Part shown: in pieces, positions 16,363 through 24,601 of the stretch
Layout of the letters: each line of letters starts with the position of its first letter
Position numbering within the stretch: position 1 is the first letter of the stretch
NCBI RefSeq assembly: GCF_003382685.1
Contig: NZ_KZ859514.1
Span: 12,864-76,863, forward strand
DNA: 64,000 bases
From: Halorussus litoreus
GTDB lineage: Archaea; Halobacteriota; Halobacteria; Halobacteriales; Haladaptataceae
Direction of reading: 5' to 3'
Position numbers and translations under genes: made by a program
The notes under the pieces: generated by a model
What the model saw: the letters and a program-made list of their open reading frames with translations, nothing else
What the model was told of the DNA's origin: nothing
The model's database searches: none

Positions 16363-18711
16363 ATGCGCTCGAACAACAGCACATCGAACGGAACGGATCG
16401 ACCCGTGACGCGGACGGCGGCGGTGGGCGTTCTGCTCGCGCTGCTCGTCGTGGCGGCCCCCGTCGTCAGCCCGGTCGCGCTCGCGGCCGAGACCGCAAGC
16501 GCGACCGACGACCGGGTTTCACCCGACGGGAGAGACGACGGCCTGCCAGACAGGTGGTCCGCGACGGTCGGGGGCGGCGACGACGACAAGCTCGCGACCG
16601 GGGTGCCGGTCGACGGCGGCTACCTCGTCGTCGGCTGGTCGAACAGCTCGACCGACGAGGCGGCCCACGACGGCTACGTCGCCAAGCTCGACCGCACGGG
16701 CGAGACGGAGTGGGAACGAACGTACGGCGATTCGGGCACCGACCGGCTGTACGACGTCGAGAAGGTCGACGACGGCTATCTGGTGGCCGGGATGGCGACC
16801 GACGACGCGGGCACGTGGGACGGCTGGCTGCTGAAGCTCGGCGAGGACGGCGAGACCGAGTGGGAGCGAACCTACGGCGAGGACGTTCCGGGCGCGTTCT
16901 GGTCGCTCGCTCGCGCCGACGACCGAATCTACGTCGGCGGCTGGCAGGAAGACGGCAGCACCGCCGACGGGTGGGCGATGGAACTCGACTCCGACGGCGA
17001 CCCCGCGTGGAGCGAGACGTACGACACGCCGTACTCCGGCGCGGACGAGTACGTCAACTCCGCGTTCGCGACCGACGACGGCGACCTCCTCATGACCGGG
17101 TCGGTCGTGGGCAGTTCGAGCGACCCCTCGGACGCGTGGGTGTTGAAAGTCGGTGACGGCGGCGAGCGCGAGTGGGACGAGATCTACGGTGGCGGCCGCT
17201 ACGACCGAATCCACGACGCCGTGGCCGCCGGCAACGGGGACTACGTGCTCGCGGGTCAGACCGCCAGCGACGGCGCGGGCGAGGAGGACGGCTGGATGCT
17301 GAAGATCGGCGAGGACGGCACCCAGCAGTGGGACCGGACCTTCGGCACGCCGCGGGGAGACGCCTTCTTCGGCATCCACGACGATCCCGACGGCGGCTAC
17401 GTCGTCTCCGGGGCGAAGCACGTCCTCGGCGAGAACGGGGCCGACGGCTGGGTCGTGAAGACCGACGACGCGGGCCACCAGCAGTGGGCCGACACCTACG
17501 GCGAGGAGTACTGGGACAAGTTCTGGCCGGTCGTCGAGGGCCACGGCGGCGGCTACCTCGCCATCGGCGAGTCGACCAGCTTCGGCGACAGCCGCGACGG
17601 CTACCTGGTCCGGATCGGCGGTCCCGAGGTGGCGGCCATCCAGGACGCCGACGAGAACGAGTCCGTCAGGCGGCTCGCGTTCGACGACTCGCGGCTCCGC
17701 GCGGTCGCGCTGACCGAGTCGAACGTCTCGGGTGTCGTCTCGGTGGCCGAGCGAGTCGACCTCGCGGCGCTCTCGCCGCCCGGCGAGCCGGTGTACGCGG
17801 TGACCGTGAACGCGTCAGACGCGAGGATGAATGGTTCCGCCGCGACGACGAACGGCTCCCTCTCGGCCGCGAACGCCACGGCGGCGGTCGAGTTCGAGGT
17901 CCAAACGAACGAAGTCGACGCAAACCTCTCGGACCTGCGGGTCGCCCGCCATGTGAAAGACGGCTGGTCCGTGCTGGAGACGGCGGTCGTCTCACAGAAC
18001 AACTCGACCGCGATCCTCTCGGCGGACACCGTGCTCGGCTCCACGTTTGTCGTGACCGACGTGCCGGCCCCGGAGGCCAGCATCGACGCGAGCGAGGTCG
18101 TCACCGTCGGGGAGTCGGTCGAACTCTCCGCGGCGGGCTCGACCGCCGAGAACGGAACGCTGACCGCCTACGAGTGGTCGGTCGGCGAGGAGTCGCGCTC
18201 CGGGCGCACCGCCAGCGTCTCGTTCGCCGAGCCGGGCGAGCGCACGGTCGAACTGACAGTCGTGGACGAGAACGGCCTGCGTGACGGGGCCGCGACGACC
18301 CTGCTGGTGAACGACCGGCCCGAGGTCGAGGTCGACGCGCCCGACGAGGTGACGGTCGGGAGCGCGGGGAGCTTCTCGGCCGACGTGTCCGACGATGTCG
18401 GGAACGTCACCGTGACGTGGGCGTTCGGCGACAGCGAGGTGACCGGCGAGTCGGTCGAGCACAGCTTTGGCTCGCCCGGGACGCAGACCGTGACCGTGCT
18501 CGTCGAGGACGAGTACGGCGCGTCCGCGACGGCCGAGGTCGAGGTCGACGTGCGAGCGCAGGGCGAGGGGACCGAGGGAACGACCGAGCAGACCACCGCC
18601 GACACCGTGACCGAGACGCCCGACTCCACGGGTGGCATTCCGGGCTTCGGCGTCGGCGCGGCGGTAGTCGCGCTGCTGGCGACCGTGCTCCTCGCTCGCG
18701 GCCGTCCGTAA
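16363..18711 (+). CDS. surface protein with propeller-like repeats, PKD domains and PGF-CTERM anchor
   Basis: The 782-residue secreted protein has an N-terminal Sec signal (hydrophobic stretch about 18-42). Residues 60-425 hold about seven repeats of roughly 55 residues with a pattern like GYLVVGWSNSS, DGYVAKLDRTGETEWERTYG, most likely beta-propeller blades. Two PKD-like Ig domains follow (about 565-735), then a Thr-rich linker. The tail has GIPGFG at about 758-763, a membrane helix and a basic end: the PGF-CTERM signal that archaeosortase A processes, replacing the tail with a lipid anchor. Many NGS/NGT/NNS sites suggest N-glycosylation. A role in the cell surface layer or adhesion is inferred. 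Confidence 0.88.
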   Translation: MRSNNSTSNGTDRPVTRTAAVGVLLALLVVAAPVVSPVALAAETASATDDRVSPDGRDDGLPDRWSATVGGGDDDKLATGVPVDGGYLVVGWSNSSTDEAAHDGYVAKLDRTGETEWERTYGDSGTDRLYDVEKVDDGYLVAGMATDDAGTWDGWLLKLGEDGETEWERTYGEDVPGAFWSLARADDRIYVGGWQEDGSTADGWAMELDSDGDPAWSETYDTPYSGADEYVNSAFATDDGDLLMTGSVVGSSSDPSDAWVLKVGDGGEREWDEIYGGGRYDRIHDAVAAGNGDYVLAGQTASDGAGEEDGWMLKIGEDGTQQWDRTFGTPRGDAFFGIHDDPDGGYVVSGAKHVLGENGADGWVVKTDDAGHQQWADTYGEEYWDKFWPVVEGHGGGYLAIGESTSFGDSRDGYLVRIGGPEVAAIQDADENESVRRLAFDDSRLRAVALTESNVSGVVSVAERVDLAALSPPGEPVYAVTVNASDARMNGSAATTNGSLSAANATAAVEFEVQTNEVDANLSDLRVARHVKDGWSVLETAVVSQNNSTAILSADTVLGSTFVVTDVPAPEASIDASEVVTVGESVELSAAGSTAENGTLTAYEWSVGEESRSGRTASVSFAEPGERTVELTVVDENGLRDGAATTLLVNDRPEVEVDAPDEVTVGSAGSFSADVSDDVGNVTVTWAFGDSEVTGESVEHSFGSPGTQTVTVLVEDEYGASATAEVEVDVRAQGEGTEGTTEQTTADTVTETPDSTGGIPGFGVGAAVVALLATVLLARGRP

Positions 18712-18830
18712 CGTTCCGTTATAAACCGTTTCACCCCGGTACGCCGGGCGTAACGGGAGGTTACGCACGGGACGGTGGCGTGTACTAAAGTCGGCCTCTG
18801 CGCTACAGACTGGTACGCGAATCACGGTGA

Positions 18831-19013
18831 TCTCCCCTGAGTTGGACCATTCCCACCGACGACATCGACGAATCGTTCGAGAACGGCGAAGTCATGTTCG
18901 CCGTCGACGACGACGGCGACGACCGCACGACCATCATCGCGGACGTGTCGAACGACGAGGCGTACCTCGCGATGCCGTACGACGAGTCGAACACCCTCTC
19001 GCAGTGGCGGTAG
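18831..19013 (+). CDS. small haloarchaeal protein (DUF7556-like), start unclear
   Basis: The frame ending at 19013 reads ENGEVMFAVDDDGDDRTTII, ADVSNDEAYLAMPYDESNTL and SQWR, which resembles a short acidic haloarchaeal family I know as DUF7556. The frame is open from 18831 but contains no ATG before 18894; translation from there would give 39 residues and cut into the first strand. A GTG at 18827 lies in another frame. Either a one-base indel has damaged the N-terminus or an unusual start is used. Confidence 0.5.
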   Translation, partial: SPLSWTIPTDDIDESFENGEVMFAVDDDGDDRTTIIADVSNDEAYLAMPYDESNTLSQWR

Positions 19014-19152
19014 CGACCCGAGACCGCCTTCTTCCTCGCAGTGTTTTCCTTCGCGCGAAGCCCACCGAGTGTGTTCCTCGATCTCGGTGGCCTTTCTGCG
19101 TGTGCTGTTCGCTCTCAGTCCAGCCTACGTCGAACTGGCCTTTGCTCCGTCT

Positions 19153-19253
19153 CGCGCTGGTTCCACTTCTTCTCCCGGCGCGCGATTGGGCGCGGCGCAC
19201 CTGTGCGCCGCGCCCCAGCGTGCGAGGGAGGGGGTCGCGTCTGCGCGAGGGAC
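19153..19253 (-). repeat. dispersed hairpin repeat B, copy 1
   Basis: Read on the minus strand, this stretch aligns with 61562-61659: CCCTCGCG, then CTCCCTCGCACG, GGGCGCGGC, a variable loop, and GCCGCGCCCAA, CGCGCGCCGGGA, CCAGCGC. The centre is a near-perfect hairpin (GCGCGGCGCAC-CT-GTGCGCCGCGC). Pairing is kept although the arms differ between the copies. Confidence 0.65.
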
Positions 19254-19307
19254 CAAACGAAGCCAAGCAGAAACTCCTTTCATCGTCCGGCGGTAACCGG
19301 CTGGGAA

Positions 19308-19508
19308 ATGAACGTCACGCTCACGCTGCTGGCACTCCTGACCGGGTTCGTCACGGGCGCGCTGTTTACCTTCCTCGGCATCCCGATGCCCGCACCGCCG
19401 GAACTCCCTGGAGTGGTCGGAATCGTGGGTATCTACACCGGCTACAAGACTGTCAAGTACTTCGGCGCGGGCGTCGACCTGCTGTCTCTGCTCGGGCTTG
19501 CCGGCTGA
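19308..19508 (+). CDS. XapX domain membrane protein
   Basis: This 66-residue protein with two hydrophobic helices matches the XapX family (MNVTLTLLALLTGFVTGALF, IPMPAPPELPGVVGIVG, IYTGYKTVKYFG). The PxPAPPELPG turn between the helices is the family signature. The function of XapX proteins is unknown. The gene stands alone, downstream of the hairpin repeat. Confidence 0.85.
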   Translation: MNVTLTLLALLTGFVTGALFTFLGIPMPAPPELPGVVGIVGIYTGYKTVKYFGAGVDLLSLLGLAG

Positions 19509-19620
19509 GGTCGTTCGAGCTCTCGAACTAACAGTCTCGCTCCAACCGCCAGTTTTCTCTGAGCCACACAGGCCGATACGCCCTGTCAATTAACGTAGCA
19601 GAAGATAGAACTAAAGAAAA

Positions 19621-19634
19621 AGTATATAAAATAA
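19621..19634 (+). promoter_or_regulatory. TATA box of lonB
   Basis: AGTATATAAAATAA sits in a 50-base AT-rich island, centred about 32-34 bases before the lonB ATG at 19660. Confidence 0.65.
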
Positions 19635-19659
19635 ACGGGAGAGTAGTATCCCAAGGTTA

Positions 19660-21669
19660 ATGACCGAACTGTCAGACTCCGACGCCTCCTCGGAAGCGGA
19701 GGCGCGCGACGAGGGAGACCCGGATCACGGGCGACTCGGAAGCGAAGTCGAGGCCGAGGTCGTCGACGACGTCGATCCGGACGACCCCCTGGGTGGACTC
19801 GACATCGAAAGCACCGCCGACATCGAGATTCCCGACCGGCTGGTCGATCAGGTCATCGGGCAGGACCACGCGCGGAAGATCGTGCTCAAGGCGGCCGAAC
19901 AGCGCCGGCACGTGATGATGATCGGCGCGCCCGGCACCGGGAAGTCGATGCTGGCGAAGGCGATGAGTCGCCTGCTTCCCGAAGAGGATCTCGAGGACGT
20001 GATCGTCTACCACAATCCGGAGGACAGCAACGAACCCGAGATCCGAACGGTGCCGGCCGGCGAGGGCAGCGAGGTCGTCGAGGAGCACCGCAAGCGGGCG
20101 AGCAAGCGCCAGCAGGTCCGCAAGAACGTGATGTGGGTCGTCATCGCCGCGATCGCGGTGTACTCGCTCTTCTTCGCCGGCGAACCGCTGCTGGGGATCA
20201 TCGCGGCGGGCGTCATCTATCTGGCGTTCCGCTACGGCACCTCGGACGTCGAGGCCGAGATTCCGAAACTGCTGGTCGACCACGCCGACCAGACCACTGC
20301 GCCGTTCGAGGACGCGACGGGTGCCCACGCCGGCGCGCTGCTCGGCGACGTGCGCCACGACCCGTTCCAGTCGGGCGACATGAGCACGCCGAGTCACAAC
20401 CGCGTGGAGGCGGGTGCCATCCACAAGGCGAACAAGGGCGTCCTCTTCCTCGACGAGATCAACACGCTCGACATCCGGTCCCAGCAGAAGCTGATGACTG
20501 CGATCCAGGAGGGCGAGTTCTCCATCACCGGCCAGTCCGAGCGCAGTTCCGGCGCGATGGTCCAGACTCAGCCGGTGCCCTGCGACTTCGTCATGATCGC
20601 GGCGGGCAACGTCGACGCGATGGAGAACATCCATCCAGCGCTCCGAAGCCGGATCAAGGGGTACGGCTACGAGGTGTTCATGGACGACACCATCGAGGAC
20701 ACTCCGGAGATGCGCCGGAAGTACGCCCGCTTCGTCGCCCAGGAGGTCGAGAACGACGGCCGCCTCCCGCACTTCGACGAGGAGGGGGTCGAGGAGGTCC
20801 TGCTCGAAGCCCAGCGTCGCGCGGGCCGGCAGGACCACCTCTCGCTCAAGCTCCGCGATCTCGGCGGGCTCGTCCGCGTGGCTGGCGACATCGCTCGCGG
20901 GGAGGACGCCGAGTTCACCAGCCGCGACCACGTCCTGCTGGCGAAACAGCGCTCGCGCTCCATCGAACAGCAGATCGCCGACGACTTCATCGAGCGCCGA
21001 AAGGACTACGAACTCACCGTCAGCGACGGCGACGTGGTCGGCCGGGTCAACGGCCTCGCCGTGATGGGCGACGACAGCGGCGTGATGCTCCCCGTGATGG
21101 CCGAGGTGACCCCGGCGCAGGGCGGCAGCGAGATCGTCGCAACCGGCCAGTTGAAGGAGATGGCCGAGGAGTCCATCCAGAACGTCTCGGCCATCATCAA
21201 GAAGTACAGCGACGAGGACCTCACCGAGAAGGACCTGCACGTCCAGTTCGTGCAGGTGGGCAACCAGGGCGTCGACGGGGCCTCGGCGTCCATCACGGTC
21301 GCGACCGCCATCATCTCCGCGCTGGAGGAGGTCCCCATCGCGCAGGACCTCGCGATGACGGGCTCGCTGTCGGTCCGGGGCGACGTGCTCCCGGTCAGCG
21401 GTGTCACGCACAAGATCGAGGCCGCCGCGAAAGCCGGCATCGAACGGGTCGTCATCCCCGACGCCAACGAGGAGGACGTGATGATCGAAGAGGAGTACGA
21501 GGAGCAGGTCGAGATCGTCCCCGTCTCGCACATCAGCGACGTGATCGAGGTCGCGCTCGCAGGAGAACCGGACGACAGCGGTCTCGCCGACCGGCTGAAG
21601 CGCGTCGCGCAGGGCACGTTCGACGAGGACTCGGAGGCCGGCGGGAAACCCAGTCCGACGCCGCAGTAG
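19660..21669 (+). CDS. lonB: archaeal membrane-anchored ATP-dependent protease LonB
   Basis: The 669-residue LonB degrades regulatory and misfolded proteins at the membrane and is essential in haloarchaea that have been tested. An acidic N-terminus leads to the AAA+ domain: Walker A GAPGTGKS (89-96) and Walker B VLFLDEIN (261-268). Two membrane helices (about 156-191) are inserted in the ATPase domain, the archaeal LonB hallmark. The C-terminal protease domain has the catalytic Ser in VDGASAS (S542) and the Lys in SGVTHKIEAA (K585). An acidic tail follows. It is preceded by a strong AT-rich promoter. Confidence 0.96.
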   Translation: MTELSDSDASSEAEARDEGDPDHGRLGSEVEAEVVDDVDPDDPLGGLDIESTADIEIPDRLVDQVIGQDHARKIVLKAAEQRRHVMMIGAPGTGKSMLAKAMSRLLPEEDLEDVIVYHNPEDSNEPEIRTVPAGEGSEVVEEHRKRASKRQQVRKNVMWVVIAAIAVYSLFFAGEPLLGIIAAGVIYLAFRYGTSDVEAEIPKLLVDHADQTTAPFEDATGAHAGALLGDVRHDPFQSGDMSTPSHNRVEAGAIHKANKGVLFLDEINTLDIRSQQKLMTAIQEGEFSITGQSERSSGAMVQTQPVPCDFVMIAAGNVDAMENIHPALRSRIKGYGYEVFMDDTIEDTPEMRRKYARFVAQEVENDGRLPHFDEEGVEEVLLEAQRRAGRQDHLSLKLRDLGGLVRVAGDIARGEDAEFTSRDHVLLAKQRSRSIEQQIADDFIERRKDYELTVSDGDVVGRVNGLAVMGDDSGVMLPVMAEVTPAQGGSEIVATGQLKEMAEESIQNVSAIIKKYSDEDLTEKDLHVQFVQVGNQGVDGASASITVATAIISALEEVPIAQDLAMTGSLSVRGDVLPVSGVTHKIEAAAKAGIERVVIPDANEEDVMIEEEYEEQVEIVPVSHISDVIEVALAGEPDDSGLADRLKRVAQGTFDEDSEAGGKPSPTPQ

Positions 21670-21778
21670 CCAAAACCGCCACCTGAGTAACGCGACTTCG
21701 CCGTTCCGATTCTGGTTTTCTATCACACACTTCGAGAGTATCGGAAACCATTTGAACCGGTGGAGATATCTCTCCGTC

Positions 21779-22432
21779 ATGCAACGACGAACGTTCGTCG
21801 CAGGGGTGGCAGGTGCGACGGCCGCCCTCTCGGGCTGCATCTCGACCCTGAACGACTTTCGAACGGCGTCCCGGAGCGGGAGTCGCACGTACGACGTCGA
21901 CGCTGGAACGAGCCTCCACGTCCTGAATCGAACCGGCTCTGTGACCGCCGAGCGTCACGACGGCGAGACGGTGACCCTCGACTTCGAGATCGAGGGACCG
22001 TCGAGCGACGCGGTCGAGGCGGTGTCGGTGACCGACTCACACGAGGACGGCGAGCTACAACTCGAAGTCGAGCCCGGCGACTCGTCGGCCGACCGCGACA
22101 CCAGCGTCTCGATGACTGTTCAGTACCCAGACAGCGTGTTCGTGAGTCGGCTGCGGACGCGAAGCGGGTCGATAGACGCAGACGTGTCCGGTATCGAAGA
22201 CGGTGCCGAGATCGAGAGCACGAACGGGAGCGTCGACGCCGCGCTCGCCTCGGGCCTCGACGCGGCGGTGACCGCCACGACGACCAACGGGTCGGTGACC
22301 GTCCACGATCTCGAACTGGATTCGTCCTCGACCTCCGCCACGGAAGTGTCGGGGACGCTGGGTGACGGCTCGAAGTCACTCACCCTTCGGACCGAGAACG
22401 GCTCGATAGACCTGCGAGCGCTGTCGGACTGA
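21779..22432 (+). CDS. Tat-exported DUF4097 lipoprotein
   Basis: The 217-residue protein starts MQRRTFVAGVAGATAALSGC: a twin-arginine signal ending in an LSGC lipobox, so it is probably a lipid-anchored surface protein. The rest is a DUF4097-type beta-solenoid with repeats such as RTRSGSIDADV, ESTNGSVDAAL, TTTNGSVTVHDL and RTENGSIDLRAL. The repeating NGS also offers N-glycosylation sites. The ATG at 21779 gives the compact signal; a TTG nine codons upstream is less likely. It lies just before the lanthipeptide precursor genes but points toward them, so it is not in their operon. Confidence 0.82.
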   Translation: MQRRTFVAGVAGATAALSGCISTLNDFRTASRSGSRTYDVDAGTSLHVLNRTGSVTAERHDGETVTLDFEIEGPSSDAVEAVSVTDSHEDGELQLEVEPGDSSADRDTSVSMTVQYPDSVFVSRLRTRSGSIDADVSGIEDGAEIESTNGSVDAALASGLDAAVTATTTNGSVTVHDLELDSSSTSATEVSGTLGDGSKSLTLRTENGSIDLRALSD

Positions 22433-22512
22433 ATCGGTGCCGGCGGTCAGTCGAGAAGGTACGAGGAGTGCAAGTCAGTTTCGACCCCAGGTTCGGGCAC
22501 TACTCGGGTAAC

Positions 22513-22686
22513 TCAGTTGCAGGGGTCGTCGCCGCACCACTGCGAGCACATACAGGTACACGAGCAGTCTAAGCTCCAGATACCCGTGATTTTCTCGGTG
22601 TGCTCCTCGAAGCGCTCGTCGAAGACGCCCTTGATCTCGGTTTCCGCGTTGTACGCCATGCCGAAGGATGTCTGATTCGTGGACAT
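22513..22686 (-). CDS. lanthipeptide precursor 1
   Basis: The 57-residue peptide has leader MSTNQTSFGMAYNAETEIKG followed by VFDERFEEHTEKITGI, then the Cys-rich end WSLDCSCTCMCSQWCGDDPCN (split here: WSLDCSCTCM, CSQWCGDDPCN). There are 6 Cys in the last 17 residues. The leader is nearly the same as in precursors 2-5, while the C-terminus has diverged. The AT-rich ATTTATTTTTATTTATT at 22711-22727 lies 25-41 bases upstream and can serve as its promoter. It is the most distal precursor from the LanM gene. Confidence 0.8.
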   Translation of the reverse strand: MSTNQTSFGMAYNAETEIKGVFDERFEEHTEKITGIWSLDCSCTCMCSQWCGDDPCN

Positions 22687-22851
22687 CACCGAGAAGTGTA
22701 TCCTGCAACCATTTATTTTTATTTATTAGTTTATATAGAAAAATAAACACTGCTAATCACGCCGGTAGTTCGGGTGTGGGATCTGCGAACCGACGCAACT
22801 GTCTCTGGTCGTGGACAGCCTCGGGTCGAAAAAATCGGGAACGGGTCGGTT

Positions 22852-23028
22852 CTAACAGCCGCAGGAGCAACCGTTACAGTCGCCCGAGCAGAGACAGGAG
22901 TCCGTACAGCTCAGGCTCCAGATGCCGGCGGCCTTCTCGGTGTACTCCTCGAAGCGCTCGTCGAAGACGCCCTTGATCTCGGTTTCTGCGTTGTACGCCA
23001 TGCCGAAGGATGTCTGATTCGTGGACAT
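22852..23028 (-). CDS. lanthipeptide precursor 2
   Basis: The 58-residue peptide has the same leader as precursor 1 (MSTNQTSFGMAYNAETEIKG) and core WSLSCTDSCLCSGDC plus NGCSCGC. It differs from precursor 3 by one residue (AAGI against AAGV) and one silent base, so the two arose by very recent duplication. The core offers Ser/Thr for dehydration and seven Cys. A promoter element with AGTATAGAAAAGTATAAG (minus strand) lies 26-45 bases upstream. Confidence 0.85.
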   Translation of the reverse strand: MSTNQTSFGMAYNAETEIKGVFDERFEEYTEKAAGIWSLSCTDSCLCSGDCNGCSCGC

Positions 23029-23053
23029 CAACGAAAAAATACTGCCATGCAGA

Positions 23054-23073
23054 CTTATACTTTTCTATACTTA
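23054..23073 (-). promoter_or_regulatory. promoter of precursor 2
   Basis: The minus-strand reading AGTATAGAAAAGTATAAG ends about 26 bases before the ATG at 23028. The same arrangement (AGTATAGAAAACTACAAGTA) precedes precursor 3, and a variant (GTGTAGAAAAATACAAAT) precedes precursor 4. Confidence 0.6.
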
Positions 23074-23194
23074 GCTAATAATTATATACTAAATAGTATA
23101 AATAAAGTGCTCCTTCAGACGTTGTGTCTGTCGGTGACGCATCTATCACCGGTGGTCGATATTCTCACGCCAAAAAATCGGGAACGGGTCGGTT

Positions 23195-23371
23195 CTAACA
23201 GCCGCAGGAGCAACCGTTACAGTCGCCCGAGCAGAGACAGGAGTCCGTACAGCTCAGGCTCCAGACGCCGGCGGCCTTCTCGGTGTACTCCTCGAAGCGC
23301 TCGTCGAAGACGCCCTTGATCTCGGTTTCCGCGTTGTACGCCATGCCGAAGGATGTCTGATTCGTGGACAT
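23195..23371 (-). CDS. lanthipeptide precursor 3
   Basis: The 58-residue peptide is a near-copy of precursor 2. The duplication includes about 25 bases downstream of the stop (AATCGGGAACGGGTCGG), whereas the 5' flank differs apart from the promoter motif. The ATG at 23371 is used because it aligns with the other six genes; an upstream in-frame ATG at 23395 would overlap the promoter. Confidence 0.85.
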   Translation of the reverse strand: MSTNQTSFGMAYNAETEIKGVFDERFEEYTEKAAGVWSLSCTDSCLCSGDCNGCSCGC

Positions 23372-23392
23372 CGAGAAAAACATAGTCCTATT

Positions 23393-23415
23393 CATACTTG
23401 TAGTTTTCTATACTT
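23393..23415 (-). promoter_or_regulatory. promoter of precursor 3
   Basis: The minus strand reads AGTATAGAAAACTACAAGTA, with CAAGTATG 22-29 bases before the ATG at 23371. It is shared with precursors 2 and 4. Confidence 0.6.
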
Positions 23416-23625
23416 GGATTATATTTATATTTCTATCTCTTAAATAATTACACTGTCAGAGACGGAAATACGCGTGTGGTCTGCTCTTTTCACCAGTCGG
23501 CAGTCGAACGAAGTCCTCGAAAGCCTTTGGCGTGGTCATGCGAGTCGCGGGGGCCGGAGTGGTCCGCGGTCGTTCGGAGAACTGACTTCAGTTCCAGCCC
23601 CGTCCTCGGACGCTACCGAGACCGT

Positions 23626-23802
23626 TCAGTAGCAGTTAGAGGTGTCGCAGTCACCGGTCGAGCAAAGGCAGGAGCCCGTACAGCTAAAGCTCCAGATGTC
23701 GGCCATTTTGCCGGTGTACTTCTCGAAACGCTCGTCGAAGACGCCCTTTATATCATTTTCCGCCTCGTGCGTCATGCCGAAGGATGTCTGATCGGTGGAC
23801 AT
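23626..23802 (-). CDS. lanthipeptide precursor 4
   Basis: The 58-residue peptide has leader MSTDQTSFGMTHEAENDIKG then VFDERFEKYTGKMADI, and core WSFSCTGSCLCSTGD plus CDTSNCY. It keeps the C-T/S-x-S/T-C-L-C-S pattern of the others, but ends CDTSNCY instead of the CSCGC tail. A TATA-like element lies at 23826-23834, 24-32 bases upstream, within a long AT-rich tract. Confidence 0.82.
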   Translation of the reverse strand: MSTDQTSFGMTHEAENDIKGVFDERFEKYTGKMADIWSFSCTGSCLCSTGDCDTSNCY

Positions 23803-23921
23803 CGAGAAGAAATAACTGCGTTAGGATTTGTATTTTTCTACACGAAATTTATATTATATTTTATATATATTAAACTATTATGTGTTATAAACGAGAAAGA
23901 CACGTAGGTACGCCGTTCTTT

Positions 23922-24101
23922 TCAGTAGTTGGCATACGGGTCGCAGTCGACAGTCGTCGAGCAGAGACAGGTGTCCGTACAGCCAAGGGTCCAGGTGCCA
24001 GCGATTTTCTCGGTGTACTCCTCGAAGCGCTCGTCGAAGACGCCCTTGATCTCGGTTTCCGCGTTGTACGCCATGCCGAAGGATGTCTGATCGTGTGTCA
24101 T
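23922..24101 (-). CDS. lanthipeptide precursor 5
   Basis: The 59-residue peptide begins MTHDQTSFGMAYNAETEIKG, followed by VFDERFEEYTEKIAGT, and has core WTLGCTDTCLCSTTVD plus CDPYANY. It has only four Cys but several Thr, the best Thr-to-Cys balance of the set. Only 62 bases separate its start from the end of precursor 6, and its own promoter is weak (GATAAACTA near 24136), so it may be read from the precursor 6 promoter. Confidence 0.82.
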   Translation of the reverse strand: MTHDQTSFGMAYNAETEIKGVFDERFEEYTEKIAGTWTLGCTDTCLCSTTVDCDPYANY

Positions 24102-24163
24102 CGTGAGAAGTGCCTTACCGCTACCTACTGGCTTTCGATAAACTAGCGTCGGGGTTGTTCAGT

Positions 24164-24340
24164 TCAGCAACAGCAGGAACAACCGTTGCAGCCGAACGAG
24201 CAGATACACGAGCAGGAGAAGCCGAAGTCGAACGTGTCCGGCACTGCGTCGCTCTCGAAGAGACGGTCGAGTTGCGTCTTGAGTTCACTGTCGGTGGTGC
24301 TGTGCGTCATGCCGAAGGTGGAAGTCTGAGTTGCTGACAT
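24164..24340 (-). CDS. lanthipeptide precursor 6 (second leader type)
   Basis: The 58-residue peptide has a different leader, MSATQTSTFGMTHSTTDSEL then KTQLDRLFESDAVPD, but keeps the QTS(T)FGM start motif. The core is FGFSCSCICSFGCNGCSCCC, with eight Cys and four Ser. The ATG at 24340 aligns with precursor 7; an ATG ten codons upstream overlaps the promoter. A TATA box CTTATAATTT (plus strand) lies at 24367-24376, 27-36 bases upstream. Confidence 0.82.
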   Translation of the reverse strand: MSATQTSTFGMTHSTTDSELKTQLDRLFESDAVPDTFDFGFSCSCICSFGCNGCSCCC

Positions 24341-24601
24341 CCGAGAATGCTTTTCTCCGATAGTCACTTATAATTTACCTTTATATTTAATTATACAACA
24401 TGAATTGTACTCGTATCCGAATCGGGACGACGAGCGGTCTATCGGTCCACGGTTCGACGCGGCTGCGTGGCGGTGTCGCGCTTCCCCAGTGACGCCGAAA
24501 AAACGGTACTGGTCGGCTGCGAATCGCTCGGAACTGCCGAACTGTGGGTCGCTTGGAACTGTGAATCACTCGAAACCGGCGTTGGTCCCGAGTTCAGTTC
24601 C
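24341..24601. other. gap between precursors 6 and 7
   Basis: The first 60 bases are the AT-rich promoter of precursor 6. The remaining roughly 200 bases are of normal GC content and I see no gene or repeat in them; a decayed precursor is possible but no leader motif remains. Confidence 0.4.

Noticed and set aside
19672-21888. A 738-codon open frame antisense to lonB
   Set aside because: It is the mirror of a high-GC gene; the sequence is low-complexity, rich in His/Asp/Val/Leu, with no family resemblance, whereas lonB on the other strand has all catalytic motifs.
22774-24146. Plus-strand frames across the precursor genes, repeating VLLEALVEDALDLGF
   Set aside because: They repeat only because the true minus-strand leaders repeat; cores, promoters and starts make sense only on the minus strand.
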